A stretch of DNA of 64,000 nt from Pseudogracilibacillus auburnensis (GTDB lineage Bacteria; Bacillota; Bacilli; Bacillales; Amphibacillaceae), in the NCBI RefSeq assembly GCF_003201975.1, contig NZ_QJJQ01000004.1, forward strand, positions 124,001-188,000, given 5' to 3'. A program made the position numbers and the translations under genes. The notes beneath the pieces are model-generated. The model saw only the letters and a program-made list of their open reading frames with translations, ran no database searches and was not told where the DNA came from. Shown piece by piece: positions 54,573-64,000 of the stretch (positions within the stretch are counted from its first letter, which is position 1; every line of letters starts with the position of its first letter).

Positions 54573-55796
54573 ATGATTGAAAAAATAAACGTAAAACAGA
54601 TTGATCAAGGGTCAATCGTCACTCCTAAAGGGTTTCAAGTAGCAGGACTCCATTCAGGAGTAAAAAGAAAACGAAATGATTTAGGTGTTTTATATTGTGA
54701 GAAACCTGCAAATGTAGCGGCAGTATATACATTAAACAAAATTCAAGCTGCTCCAATTCATGTAACGAAAGAAAGTATCGAACAGGAAAATAAAATTCAA
54801 GCAGTCATCATCAACAGTGGAAATGCGAACGCTTGTACAGGGGAACAAGGACGAAAAGATGCGTATACGATGCGAAATGTAACAGCTGAAAAGTTCCAAG
54901 TCCCTGAACATTATATTGCAGTCGCCTCTACTGGAATTATCGGTCTTGAAATGCCGATGGATAAAATCGTTCCCCACATTGAGAAATTAGAAGTAGGAGT
55001 ATCGGATACACATGCTGCACAGTTTGGGGAATCGATTTTAACGACTGATACTTTTTCGAAAGCAACTTGCTTTGAAGCAGAAATTGATGGAAAAAAAGTA
55101 AGTATGGCAGGTGTGGCAAAAGGGTCTGGAATGATAGAGCCAAATATGGGGACGATGCTCGGTTTTATTACGACAGACGTCAATATTGAATCAGACGTTT
55201 TACAGACAGCTTTAAAGGAAGTAGTTGACCAAACCTTTAATTGCATAACAGTTGACGGGGATACTTCAACGAACGATATGGTCATTGTGTTAGCAAGTGA
55301 CCTAGCGGGAAATGAACCATTAACCCCTAATCATCAAGATTGGGCAGCATTTATCGAACTTTTAACAAAAACATGTGAAGATTTAGCGAAACAAATTGCT
55401 AGAGACGGAGAAGGAGCAACGAAGTTAATTGAAGTAGAAGTAAAAGGAGCTGCTTCAAATGAAGATGCCCAAAAGGTAGCAAAATCCATCGTAGGCTCTT
55501 CATTGGTAAAAACGGCCGTCTTTGGAACAGATGCTAATTGGGGCAGAATTATAGCGGCGATCGGTTATAGCGGAGCTGATGTTAATCCTGAAACGATTGA
55601 TATGGCTATCGGACCTATGACTTTATTAAAAAACAGTCAGCCAACAGGATTTTCAGAAGAGGAAGCAACGAACTATTTACAAAATGAGACGATTGAGATA
55701 AACGTTCATTTAAATATGGACGAAGGAATAGGGAAAGCTTGGGGTTGTGATCTTACGTATGATTACGTAAGAATTAATGCAAGTTACCGCTCGTGA
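54573..55796 (+). CDS. argJ: Bifunctional ornithine acetyltransferase/N-acetylglutamate synthase
   Basis: ArgJ recycles the acetyl group from N-acetylornithine to glutamate. At 407 aa it has the self-processing motif KGSGMIEPNMGTMLGFITTD. The nucleophile is Thr194, which becomes the beta-chain N-terminus; the residue before it is Gly instead of the common Ala. VNSGNANACTG (oxyanion/substrate region) and GDTSTNDM are present. It starts 12 bp after argC with a GGGGAATC-type SD. No argA was seen, as expected with a bifunctional ArgJ. Confidence 0.96.
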   Translation: MIEKINVKQIDQGSIVTPKGFQVAGLHSGVKRKRNDLGVLYCEKPANVAAVYTLNKIQAAPIHVTKESIEQENKIQAVIINSGNANACTGEQGRKDAYTMRNVTAEKFQVPEHYIAVASTGIIGLEMPMDKIVPHIEKLEVGVSDTHAAQFGESILTTDTFSKATCFEAEIDGKKVSMAGVAKGSGMIEPNMGTMLGFITTDVNIESDVLQTALKEVVDQTFNCITVDGDTSTNDMVIVLASDLAGNEPLTPNHQDWAAFIELLTKTCEDLAKQIARDGEGATKLIEVEVKGAASNEDAQKVAKSIVGSSLVKTAVFGTDANWGRIIAAIGYSGADVNPETIDMAIGPMTLLKNSQPTGFSEEEATNYLQNETIEINVHLNMDEGIGKAWGCDLTYDYVRINASYRS

Positions 55797-55809
55797 AAGG
55801 AGTATATTC

Positions 55810-56589
55810 GTGGAAGAAATTATCGTTTTAAAGTGTGGTGGAAGTTCTGTCAATGATTTATCGGATGATTTTTTCGATAATTTAAAAGCATTACAAAAGG
55901 CTGGTATGAAGCCTGTCATTGTCCATGGTGGAGGACCAGCGATTAAAGAAATGCTAGAAACATTAGCGATCGAATTTGAGTTTGTTGATGGACTGCGGAG
56001 AACGACCGAACAAATGATGGATATCGTAGAAATGGTTTTATCAGGGAATGTGAATCCAGCATTGTCACGACGTGTGAATGAAGCGGGAATAAAAGCAATT
56101 GGTATTTCAGGCTCCGATATGAATTTATTACAAGCAACCCCAATTGATTATGAACGGTATGGTCTTGTCGGTGAAGTAAGTAATATCAATGTCGATTTCA
56201 TCTATGAGTTGCTAGCACGTAATATTGTTCCAGTTATATCACCAGTTGCTATCGGAACAGATTTAAACAGATACAATGTTAATGCAGATACGGCGGCAGG
56301 TGCTGTTGCCTCTGCTTTAGGTGCAAAACAATTATTATTTGTGACAGATGTTCCAGGAATTTTGCAAGACGGTACATTGCTGGAGGAAGTAACGACAGAG
56401 GAAATAGAAGCATTCATAGCTGATGGTACGATCTTTGGAGGGATGATCCCTAAAGTGAAAGCGGCGATGAAAGGTTTAACGAGTAATATTGAAAAAGTGA
56501 TGATTGTGAATGGAAAACAATCCGAACTTAAAAATACGACAACACTTGCTGGAACAACGATTACAAAGAAAATGAAGATCAAGGCGTAA
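55810..56589 (+). CDS. argB: Acetylglutamate kinase
   Basis: This enzyme phosphorylates N-acetylglutamate and is usually the arginine-feedback step in linear pathways. The 259-aa protein has IIVLKCGGSSVNDL (phosphate loop), VHGGGPAIKEMLETL, the RRTTEQMMDIVEMVLSG substrate region and VNADTAAGAVASALGAK. The start is GTG 55810, 7 nt after AAAGGAG, inside which the argJ stop lies. A longer frame overlapping argJ by 20 bp is less likely. It lacks the N-terminal helix of arginine-sensitive kinases. Confidence 0.95.
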   Translation: MEEIIVLKCGGSSVNDLSDDFFDNLKALQKAGMKPVIVHGGGPAIKEMLETLAIEFEFVDGLRRTTEQMMDIVEMVLSGNVNPALSRRVNEAGIKAIGISGSDMNLLQATPIDYERYGLVGEVSNINVDFIYELLARNIVPVISPVAIGTDLNRYNVNADTAAGAVASALGAKQLLFVTDVPGILQDGTLLEEVTTEEIEAFIADGTIFGGMIPKVKAAMKGLTSNIEKVMIVNGKQSELKNTTTLAGTTITKKMKIKA

Positions 56590-56628
56590 AAAGATCTTCT
56601 TAAAAATAAAAACAGGAGATGTTTAGAC

Positions 56629-57771
56629 ATGGCATTATTTCCAACATACAATCGTTTTGATTTATCTGTAAAGACTGCATCTGGAACGATTGTGGAAGAT
56701 GTAAGTGGTAAGAAATATATTGATTTTGGAACCGGAATCGGTGTGTGTAATTTAGGCCACCGCCATCCCGAAGTGCAAAAAGCAATAGAAGAACAACTGA
56801 ATAAATATTGGCATGTGTCTAATTTATATAAGAATCCAATTCAAGAAGATGTTGCTAAGGTCATTACGGAAAATAGCGCTTGTGACAATGTGTTTTTTTG
56901 TAATAGTGGGGCCGAAGCGAATGAGGCAGCAATTAAACTTGCTCGAAAAGTAACTGGGAAAGATAAGATTATTACATTTAATCAATCATTTCACGGTCGT
57001 ACTTTTGCAACGATGGCTGCAACTGGTCAAGAAAAAGTGAAAACTGGCTTTGGGCCAATGTTAGAGTCTTTTACGTATGCGACATTTAACGATATTGAAT
57101 CCGTTAAAAAAGCAATCGATGGAAAAACAGCTGCCATCATGTTAGAAGTAGTGCAAGGAGAAGGCGGAGTTATTCCGGCGAATGAAGATTTCATTGTGGA
57201 TGTCCAACAGTTATGTAAAGACCAAAATATTTTATTAATCGTTGATGAAATTCAAACAGGAATCGGGCGAACGGGGAAAAAATTCGGGTTTGAACATTAT
57301 GGATTGGAACCAGATATTTTTACGCTTGCCAAAGGTTTAGGGAACGGCCTTCCTGTTGGAGCCATGGTTGCTAAAAAAGAATATGCAGCTGATTTCGGCC
57401 CAGGAACGCATGGTTCAACGTTTGGAGGAAATCCACTTGCAATGGCAGCAGCAAAAGCAGTTTTAAGAGTCGTTTTTAATGATTCATTTTTACAAGAAAT
57501 TGCTATAAAGGCAGATTATTTACGATCGAAATTAGAAAGTGAAATAAAACCTCTCCCGACCGTCAAAGAAATCCGTCAAAAAGGATTGATGGTTGGAATC
57601 GAATGTCAGGAAAATGCAGGATCATACGTTCCACTATTAATGGAAAAAGGTGTACTCGTACTTAATGCTGGGCAAAATGTTATCCGACTTTTACCACCAC
57701 TAACGACGACGACAGAAGAAATGGATCAAGTTATTTCACTGATAAAGGAAACATTAGAAGAGGTGAAATAA
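56629..57771 (+). CDS. argD: Acetylornithine aminotransferase
   Basis: This PLP class III aminotransferase makes N-acetylornithine. The 380-aa protein carries DFGTGIGVCNLGHRHPEVQK, FFCNSGAEANEAAIKLARK, FHGRTFATMAATGQEK, LIVDEIQTGIGRTGKKF and the PLP Lys in TLAKGLGNGLPVGAMV, with the C-terminal NVIRLLPPL. The ATG follows CAGGAGATG. The gap to carB is only 48 bp, the position where carA lies in B. subtilis. Confidence 0.96.
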   Translation: MALFPTYNRFDLSVKTASGTIVEDVSGKKYIDFGTGIGVCNLGHRHPEVQKAIEEQLNKYWHVSNLYKNPIQEDVAKVITENSACDNVFFCNSGAEANEAAIKLARKVTGKDKIITFNQSFHGRTFATMAATGQEKVKTGFGPMLESFTYATFNDIESVKKAIDGKTAAIMLEVVQGEGGVIPANEDFIVDVQQLCKDQNILLIVDEIQTGIGRTGKKFGFEHYGLEPDIFTLAKGLGNGLPVGAMVAKKEYAADFGPGTHGSTFGGNPLAMAAAKAVLRVVFNDSFLQEIAIKADYLRSKLESEIKPLPTVKEIRQKGLMVGIECQENAGSYVPLLMEKGVLVLNAGQNVIRLLPPLTTTTEEMDQVISLIKETLEEVK

Positions 57772-57819
57772 TCTTTCGCCTGAAATAAATGAGTTTTAAT
57801 AATTGAGGAGGCAACTTGG

Positions 57820-60800
57820 ATGCCCAAGGATAAGCAAATAAAAAAGGTGTTAGTAATTGGATCAGGTCCAATTGTCATTGGGCAAGCAGCTGAGTTTGAC
57901 TATGCAGGAACGCAAGCATGTTTGACCTTAAAAGAAGAAGGCTGTGCAGTTATTTTAATTAACAATAATCCTGCTACGATTATGACTGATGAGAATGTAG
58001 CAGATAAAGTATATTTTGAACCATTAACTGTTCAAAACATCGAGAAAATAATCAAAAAAGAACAGCCAGATGGAATATTGGCAACAGTAAGTGGCCAAAC
58101 AGGTTTGAATTTGGCTTTTGACTTACAAGAGCAACAAATAATAGAAAAATATAACTTAACCGTGTTAGGTACTCCAATCGATTCAATTATGCAAGGGGAA
58201 GACCGAAATAAATTTAGAAATCTAATGAAAAAAATTGAGGAACCAATCCCTGAAAGTGCTATTGTTGACAAACTAGAAGATGCCCTTATCTTTAGTAAAG
58301 AAGTAGGATTTCCAATTATCGTAAGACCTGCCTACACGTTAGGTGGTTCAGGCGGTGGGATTGCAACGGATGAAAATGATTTTATCAAGTTTGTTACTCG
58401 TGGACTTCGGGCAAGTCCAATTAGTCAATGTTTAATTGAAAAAAGCATCGCTGGTTGGAAAGAAATTGAGTTTGAAGTGATTCGTGATAAGGCTAATACG
58501 GCTGTTGTTGTTTGCCATATGGAAAATATCGATCCGGTTGGAGTTCATACAGGAGATTCGATTGTCGTTGCACCAGTACAAACATTATCACCAAATGAAC
58601 TTGAGATGCTTCGTAAAGCCTCTTTGAAAATAGTAAAAGAGCTAGGCATTATCGGTGCTTGTAATGTTCAACTAGCATTTGAACCACAAACGAAGGAATA
58701 TATTATCATTGAAGTAAATCCGCGAGTAAGTCGCTCAAGTGCATTAGCATCAAAGGCAACAGGGTATCCAATTGCTAAAATAGCAACAAAATTAAGCCTT
58801 GGCTACACATTGTCAGAAATAAATTATGACAAAGCAAATGAAACATTAGCAACCTTTGAACCGACATTAGATTATGTCGTTGTTAAATTCCCTTGCTGGC
58901 CATTTGAAAAGTTAACGACCGCCGACCGTAGTCTTGGCACTCAAATGAAAGCAACAGGGGAAGTAATGGCGATTGAAAAAACAGTTGCAGCAGGACTACA
59001 AAAAGCAGTACGTTCACTTGAACTAGAAGTGGATGGGCTGTCGCTGATTTATTTACAGACGATGGATACTACCCAACTGAAAAAATTAGTTGATCACACG
59101 GATGATCGTCGTTTCTTTGCATTACTTGAATTGATGCGACGTGGTGTTGATCTTGAAACACTTCAAAAGGCTACGAAAATTGACACGTTTTTCTTATCAG
59201 AGATGGCATCACTCGTAAAATTAGAATTAGAAGCGAAACAAAGCACAATTGATTGTGTGACGATTAAACAAATGGTTGCTTTAAAGCAAGCAGGTTTTAC
59301 GGATAGTTGGCTTGCCAAAACGTGGAATTGCTCCATACAGGATGTACAAGAAAAACAGCATGAATTCAATGTTTTTCCGATATATGAAATGATTGATGCA
59401 TTTTCAGAATCAAACGAAGACCAAGCTGGATATTATTATGCAACTTGGAATGCGCACAAACAATCCGTAACAATGAAAGAGAAGAAGGAAAAAGTATTAA
59501 TGATTGGCTCTGGACCAATTCGGATTGGTCAAGGAGTTGAATTTGATTATTGTTCTGTACAAGGAATTAAATCATTACAAAAATATGGCTATGAAACCAT
59601 TTTAATTAATAATAATCCTGCAACAGTAAGTACGGATTATGAACTTGCAGATAAATTGTATTTTGAACCAATTACTGCTGAGGATGTTTTACATGTAATG
59701 AAATATGAGCAAATCGATCAAGCAATTGTTCAGTTTGGTGGGCAGACAGCGATTAACTTAGTGAAAGAACTCGAAGTAGCTGGAGTGAAGTTACTTGGAT
59801 CAAATATGGATACAATTGACACATTAGAAGATCGTGATCGTTTTTATCAATATTTACAAAAAATTGCTGTTCCTCATATTCCAGGTTTAATTGCAACATC
59901 TGAAGCTGATTTAAAAGCGAAATCAGAAAAAATTGGTTTTCCTTTATTAATTAGACCTTCCTATGTCATCGGCGGAAAAGGAATGGAAATTATTGAATCG
60001 GAAAAACGTTTAGAAAAATATATAGCAAATAATTTAAATGCCACATCATCTTATCCAATTTTAATCGATGCTTATTACCCAGGAAAAGAAGTGGAAGTTG
60101 ATGTCGTTACAGATGGAAAAAATATTTTCATACCAGCTATTTTTGAACATATTGAAAAAGCTGGTGTTCACTCAGGCGACAGTATGGCAGTTACACCACC
60201 AATTTCATTGGATAAAGCGGTGAAAAAACAAATTGTCGACTATGCAGAACGTGTTGCAAAAGGAATTGACTTTAAAGGGATATTTAATATTCAGTTCGTT
60301 ATTTACAATGATACGTTGTATGTGCTTGAAGTAAATCCACGTGCATCAAGAACCGTGCCAGTTATTAGTAAAGTTGCTGGTGTAAATATGATTGAACTTG
60401 CTACAGGAACATTGCTTGGTAAATCATTGAGTTCGTTATGTGGAAATGTAAAACTGTTACCTGAAAATGATTTTTATACAGTAAAAGCGCCGGTATTCTC
60501 AACAGCAAAATTACCTGGTGTCGACCCAATCTTAGTGCCTGAAATGAAATCAACTGGTGAATTAATCGCTATGTCCAAAACATTGTCGGGTAGTTTCAAA
60601 AAAGCATTCTTATGGAATGAACAGTTGAAAAATGCTTATGAAAAAAAGGAGAAAGAAATCTATATCGCTACAAATAATACGAACTTTCTCCAAGTGCAAG
60701 AACGTTTAGCACAGCTTGGGATTAAGACGAAATATGTGGACGATTTCGGTAAGAATGTAGCGTTTGAACGACTGGAAGAGTGGATGAAATCGGATCATGC

Positions 60801-60984
60801 ATTTGCTATCTATAGTGCTGAGGCAACTAGTGATGAACGTGAAAGAGCATTGGAATTTAATTTAATCGTTATGACTGCTGAAGAGACGGTACGCGCATTT
60901 TCAATGATGACAAAAGAACCATTAGAAGTTATCGCCATTCAACAGTTAGAACTAGCATACGAGAAGGAAGTGGTGTTACAATGA
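57820..60984 (+). CDS. carB: Carbamoyl phosphate synthase large subunit (arginine operon)
   Basis: This 1054-aa enzyme makes carbamoyl phosphate from bicarbonate, ATP and ammonia. Two ATP-grasp halves are seen, starting VLVIGSGPIVIGQAAEFDYA (about 10) and VLMIGSGPIRIGQGVEFDYC (about 562). NPRVSRSSALASKATGYPIA lies in the first and NPRASRTVPVISKVAGV in the second half. The C-terminal MGS-like domain begins near 940. The glutaminase partner carA is absent here, so a subunit encoded elsewhere (such as the pyrimidine one) must supply ammonia. Its stop overlaps argF by 4 bp. Confidence 0.95.
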   Translation: MPKDKQIKKVLVIGSGPIVIGQAAEFDYAGTQACLTLKEEGCAVILINNNPATIMTDENVADKVYFEPLTVQNIEKIIKKEQPDGILATVSGQTGLNLAFDLQEQQIIEKYNLTVLGTPIDSIMQGEDRNKFRNLMKKIEEPIPESAIVDKLEDALIFSKEVGFPIIVRPAYTLGGSGGGIATDENDFIKFVTRGLRASPISQCLIEKSIAGWKEIEFEVIRDKANTAVVVCHMENIDPVGVHTGDSIVVAPVQTLSPNELEMLRKASLKIVKELGIIGACNVQLAFEPQTKEYIIIEVNPRVSRSSALASKATGYPIAKIATKLSLGYTLSEINYDKANETLATFEPTLDYVVVKFPCWPFEKLTTADRSLGTQMKATGEVMAIEKTVAAGLQKAVRSLELEVDGLSLIYLQTMDTTQLKKLVDHTDDRRFFALLELMRRGVDLETLQKATKIDTFFLSEMASLVKLELEAKQSTIDCVTIKQMVALKQAGFTDSWLAKTWNCSIQDVQEKQHEFNVFPIYEMIDAFSESNEDQAGYYYATWNAHKQSVTMKEKKEKVLMIGSGPIRIGQGVEFDYCSVQGIKSLQKYGYETILINNNPATVSTDYELADKLYFEPITAEDVLHVMKYEQIDQAIVQFGGQTAINLVKELEVAGVKLLGSNMDTIDTLEDRDRFYQYLQKIAVPHIPGLIATSEADLKAKSEKIGFPLLIRPSYVIGGKGMEIIESEKRLEKYIANNLNATSSYPILIDAYYPGKEVEVDVVTDGKNIFIPAIFEHIEKAGVHSGDSMAVTPPISLDKAVKKQIVDYAERVAKGIDFKGIFNIQFVIYNDTLYVLEVNPRASRTVPVISKVAGVNMIELATGTLLGKSLSSLCGNVKLLPENDFYTVKAPVFSTAKLPGVDPILVPEMKSTGELIAMSKTLSGSFKKAFLWNEQLKNAYEKKEKEIYIATNNTNFLQVQERLAQLGIKTKYVDDFGKNVAFERLEEWMKSDHAFAIYSAEATSDERERALEFNLIVMTAEETVRAFSMMTKEPLEVIAIQQLELAYEKEVVLQ

Positions 60985-61940
60985 ATCACCCCACAGTGGT
61001 ACAACAGATGAAAAATAAACTACAAGGAAAAGACTTTTTACGTATAGGTGATTTTACGAAAGAAGAATTAATGGATTTAATTGAATTTGCAATCAAATTA
61101 AAAAACATGCAAAAACTAGGGGAGCCACACCGTTATTTAGAAGGGAAAACGTTGGCGATGATTTTTGAAAAATCTTCTACGCGGACACGTGTCTCTTTTG
61201 AAACAGGCATGTTCCAGCTTGGTGGTGCGGCACAGTTCCTTAGTTCAAGTGATATGCAATTAGGAAATGGAGAAACAATTGCCGATACAGCAAAAGTATT
61301 ATCCCGTTATGTGGATGCGATCATGATTCGGACATTTGGCCATGATATTGTTGTAGAAATGGCAGAAAATGCGACTGTTCCAGTTATTAACGGATTAACA
61401 GACGACGCCCACCCGTGTCAAGTGCTTGCAGATTTAATGACGATATATGAGAAAAAAGGGTCGTTTGACGGATTGAAATTTGCCTTTGTCGGAGATGGAA
61501 ACAATATGTCCCAGTCATTATTAATGGGTTGTGCGATCATGGGCATCGACTGTTATATTGCAGTACCTGAAGGAAATGAAGTAAAACAGAGTGTGTTAAA
61601 ACAAGCGCAGGAAAAAGCGAAATTATCTGGTTCATCTGTTGTGCAAACGTACGATCCACATGAAGCGGTAAAAGGTGTCGATATTATTTATACAGACGTT
61701 TGGGCAAGTATGGGCTGGGAAGGCGATAAAGAAGAACGCCTTAAACTCTTTGCTGACTATCAAGTCAACGAAGCACTCGTTGCAGGAGCAAAAGATGATT
61801 ATTTATTTATGCATTGTCTCCCTGCCATCCGTGGAGAAGAAGTTGCCGCAGAAGTCATTGATGGTGCCAATTCTGTCGTTTTCGATCAGGCAGAAAATCG
61901 ACTCCATGCTCAGAAAGCAGTCCTAGCTTCCATTGTCTAA
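60981..61940 (+). CDS. argF: Ornithine carbamoyltransferase
   Basis: It makes citrulline from ornithine and carbamoyl phosphate. The 319-aa protein has the carbamoyl phosphate motif EKSSTRTRVSFETGMFQLGG (about 53-72), the HPCQVLADLMTIYEKKG region and the catalytic Cys in FMHCLPAIRGEEV. The ATG overlaps the carB stop (ATGA), so the product is coupled to its substrate supplier. argG and argH are not in the window. Confidence 0.97.
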   Translation: MNHPTVVQQMKNKLQGKDFLRIGDFTKEELMDLIEFAIKLKNMQKLGEPHRYLEGKTLAMIFEKSSTRTRVSFETGMFQLGGAAQFLSSSDMQLGNGETIADTAKVLSRYVDAIMIRTFGHDIVVEMAENATVPVINGLTDDAHPCQVLADLMTIYEKKGSFDGLKFAFVGDGNNMSQSLLMGCAIMGIDCYIAVPEGNEVKQSVLKQAQEKAKLSGSSVVQTYDPHEAVKGVDIIYTDVWASMGWEGDKEERLKLFADYQVNEALVAGAKDDYLFMHCLPAIRGEEVAAEVIDGANSVVFDQAENRLHAQKAVLASIV

Positions 61941-61948
61941 TAGTAAAT

Positions 61949-61978
61949 AGCCACTATCTGAAAGGATAGTGGCTTTTT
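61949..61978 (+). terminator. Intrinsic terminator of arginine operon
   Basis: GCCACTATC pairs with GATAGTGGC around a TGAAAG loop, followed by five T. The tail merges into the 20-bp tandem repeats. Confidence 0.92.
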
Positions 61979-62081
61979 CCGCACTTCGTTCAAACTTTCC
62001 GCACTTCGTTCAAACTTTCCGCACTTCGTTCAAACTTTCCGCACTTCGTTCAAACTTTCCGCACTTCGTTCAAACTTTCCG
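61976..62081. repeat. Five identical tandem 20-bp repeats
   Basis: Five exact copies of TTTCCGCACTTCGTTCAAAC run from 61976 to 62075, plus a TTTCCG start of a sixth. They lie between the converging argF and ilvE terminators. Period 20 bp gives no sustained reading frame of biological look. Confidence 0.97.
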
Positions 62082-62107
62082 ACCAACTGGCTCAATTATT
62101 TTTGAAA

Positions 62108-62134
62108 ATGAAAAAACTGCCGATAGTGGCAGTT
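62108..62134 (-). terminator. Intrinsic terminator of ilvE
   Basis: On the minus strand AAACTGCC pairs with GGCAGTTT, with an ACTATC loop, and a run of T follows. It is convergent with the argF terminator across the tandem repeats. Confidence 0.85.
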
Positions 62135-62137
62135 TAC

Positions 62138-63217
62138 TTAATTACTTCCAACTTTAACGGTCCAGCCAAATGGATCTTCCACTTTTCCATACTGTATTCC
62201 TGTTAATGTATCATATAATTTTTTAGAAATCTCACCAGTTTTTCCATCATTTATGATTAAATCTTTTTCTTCCCAAGTTAATTGTCCGATTGGAGAAATG
62301 ACGGCTGCTGTTCCTGTACCGAATGCTTCTTCTAATGTTCCACTTTCATATGCTTCTGCAATTTCTGCCATAGCAATTCTCCGTTCAACAACCGGTAAGC
62401 CCCAATGTTTAAGTAATTGGATGACAGAATCCCGAGTAACACCTTGTAAAATACTTCCGTTCAATGCTGGTGTAATAATTTCCCCGTTTATTTTGAAAAA
62501 GACGTTCATACTTCCAACTTCTTCAATATACTTTTTCTCTACACCATCTAGCCACAGAACTTGCGCAAAACCATCTTTACTAACGACTTCTTGCGCCATT
62601 AAACTCGCTGCATAGTTTCCAGCAGTTTTTGCCTCACCTGTACCACCTAAAACAGCACGAACATATTGATTTTCAACGGCAATTTTAACTGGGTTAATTC
62701 CTTCTTTATAATAAGCGCCGACCGGCGATAAAATAATCATAAGTTTATATTGTTTGGATGGGGCGACGCCAAGATATGGTTCTGTTGCAATAATGAAAGG
62801 TCGGATATATAAAGATGTCCCTTCCTCTGTTGGAATCCAATCTTTTTCGATTTCCACTAGTTGTTTCAATGCTTCTAGAGCAAATTGTTCATCAATATGT
62901 GGGATGCAAAGTCGGTCATTTGAATGATTTAGACGCTCAAAGTTTTTCTCTGGACGAAATAATTGTACTTCTCCACCTTCTGTAATGTATGCTTTAAGCC
63001 CTTCAAATACAGTTTGCCCGTAATGAAAAATGATGGCAGCAGGATCAAGAGTCAACGATTGGTATGGAACAATGCGTGGATCGTACCAACCTTCACCTTC
63101 CTTATAGTCCATCAAAAACATATGATCAGTAAAAATTGTTCCAAAGTCTAAATGCGCTCCGTTTGGCTTCGCTTTTAAGGTTTCAGCGAGTTCCACTTTA
63201 ATTGTCTGTACCTTCAT
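62138..63217 (-). CDS. ilvE: Branched-chain amino acid aminotransferase
   Basis: This class IV PLP enzyme interconverts Leu, Ile and Val with their keto acids. The 359-aa protein fits the longer type: [57 protein letters not shown], the PLP Lys in [15 protein letters not shown], and [13 protein letters not shown]. The start is ATG 63217 after AAGGAGATAG; the open frame continues to 63370 without another SD. No T-box was found upstream. Confidence 0.94.
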   Translation of the reverse strand: MKVQTIKVELAETLKAKPNGAHLDFGTIFTDHMFLMDYKEGEGWYDPRIVPYQSLTLDPAAIIFHYGQTVFEGLKAYITEGGEVQLFRPEKNFERLNHSNDRLCIPHIDEQFALEALKQLVEIEKDWIPTEEGTSLYIRPFIIATEPYLGVAPSKQYKLMIILSPVGAYYKEGINPVKIAVENQYVRAVLGGTGEAKTAGNYAASLMAQEVVSKDGFAQVLWLDGVEKKYIEEVGSMNVFFKINGEIITPALNGSILQGVTRDSVIQLLKHWGLPVVERRIAMAEIAEAYESGTLEEAFGTGTAAVISPIGQLTWEEKDLIINDGKTGEISKKLYDTLTGIQYGKVEDPFGWTVKVGSN

Positions 63218-63826
63218 TGTCCTATCTCCTTCAGTCATAATATGAACATTTTCTTTCTCTATTATAACTGATATAGCCTCATTTGTGTGTAAAAGTAAAT
63301 GAAAACAAACGTATTTTTGGATCATTATTCTCCTTAAAGGTAGAGGGTAAAGAAAAAAATATTGAAACACATAGCTTTCTTACATAGTTCCGCTATCAAC
63401 ATGTTAATAGCCATCCCTTTTCTATTTCAGCAAAAATCTAAGTGATGAGTGAGTATTAAGGCATGAAATACATATTTGTGCTGACCTTATCTTACTAGGT
63501 GATGTCCTATTTCAGGTGAAGTTTAATTCTATTTTACTATGGGGTATTTTTCCATTATCGTCCTTTTTAATACATCTTTACCAAACCCTATTCCTCATGA
63601 AAGTACATGAAAAAAATGGTATTGTAATTTAAACTTAACAGATTAAGCATATTACTGGAAAAGGCTAATAAAAAATGTGATTGTCTAGATATTATATTTT
63701 GGATTAAATGAGTATTTGTGAGCTGAATTAGATGAAAATGCATAAATATGTTTTCTGGTTTTGGAAGACTAAGAGGCACTAGTCTGTAAATATATGACTA
63801 TTTCAATCGTAAAAGGATGTGAAACA
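63218..63826. other. Intergenic region, no gene seen
   Basis: Only short open frames without ribosome binding sites occur. The composition is very AT-rich. No repeat or structured RNA was recognised. Confidence 0.5.
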
Positions 63827-64000
63827 TTGAATATATTAGAGTTTATATTCGGTAAAAAGACCGAAGCAGAAAGGAAAAGAGATGAGTATCATACATTACA
63901 TCAGAAACTAGTAAAGGTGTTGGAAGACCATGACAGAAAAGTAAAGGACGCGGCAAGCACATATGATAGTTATCGTTATTCCATGCCATTTCTATCCTCC
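63827..64000 (+). CDS. Unidentified protein, N-terminal 58 residues
   Basis: A TTG start at 63827 follows AAAAGGATGTG and opens a frame that runs past the window edge. The visible part is MNILEFIFGKKTEAERKRDE, then a highly charged helical stretch (HQKLVKVLEDHDRKVKDA) and SYRYSMPFLSS. It is not a membrane or secreted sequence so far. No family was recognised. Confidence 0.65.
   Translation, partial: MNILEFIFGKKTEAERKRDEYHTLHQKLVKVLEDHDRKVKDAASTYDSYRYSMPFLSS

Noticed and set aside
61976-62081. CRISPR array
   Set aside because: The 20-bp units are directly joined with no spacers, and no cas genes are present.
63588-63779. 63-codon minus-strand frame
   Set aside because: Low-complexity AT-rich sequence without SD or recognisable features.

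Overview
The window is a chromosomal segment of a low-GC, endospore-forming Bacillota bacterium. A Bacillaceae member of the Oceanobacillus/Virgibacillus/Ornithinibacillus type is most likely. This rests on AT-rich sequence, strong Shine-Dalgarno sites, frequent TTG/GTG starts, a T-box leader, an argCJBD-carB-argF operon, a SpoIIM-family protein, very acidic lipoprotein linkers and several intergenic repeat families. The genus is an inference. No rRNA, tRNA, CRISPR array, intact insertion sequence or prophage was seen.

Layout. 1-5 kb: partial YhdH/AcuI-type quinone oxidoreductase, a HAD phosphatase, a T-box-controlled arginyl-tRNA synthetase (specifier CGC) and an AlkD-type DNA glycosylase. 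5.5-9.2 kb: a TAXI-type TRAP transporter (lipoprotein receptor, DUF1850 protein, fused permease), followed by a PhzF-family protein. 10.4-23 kb: two consecutive minus-strand peptide ABC transporter operons, both in the order D-F-A-B-C. The second has a dispersed repeat between the binding-protein and permease genes. 23-36 kb: mixed genes, namely a YuiF-like Na+/H+ antiporter-family carrier, DUF4349 lipoprotein, GNAT enzyme, SpoIIM-like and DUF3784 membrane proteins, GrpB protein, chemoreceptor, EamA exporter, cupin protein with a Met-rich tail, YczE-like protein, and a TetR gene plus paired SMR pumps with two matching operators. 36-45 kb: Ddl, a MerR/acyl-CoA ligase/AidB-like dehydrogenase operon, a PadR/HAAS pair with three matching operator sites, heme O synthase and a stand-alone PurC. 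45-53 kb: a LytTR regulator with a chemoreceptor-like sensor domain before a CoA transferase, a two-gene nucleotidyltransferase module resembling AbiE-type systems, asparaginase, and a class III aminotransferase/RpiR/lipase cluster. 53.5-62 kb: arginine biosynthesis operon without carA. 62-64 kb: branched-chain aminotransferase and the start of an unidentified gene.

Functional picture. Much of the window handles peptides and amino acids: two peptide importers, a TRAP importer, asparaginase, aminotransferases, arginine synthesis and an arginine-responsive ArgRS. Acyl-CoA and CoA metabolism (MerR/ligase/dehydrogenase; CoA transferase) and small-molecule efflux form the rest. Candidates for undescribed biology are the nucleotidyltransferase/116-aa pair at 47.6-48.5 kb, the sensor-LytTR/CoA-transferase unit, and the dispersed GAGGCTGGGA-ended repeats.
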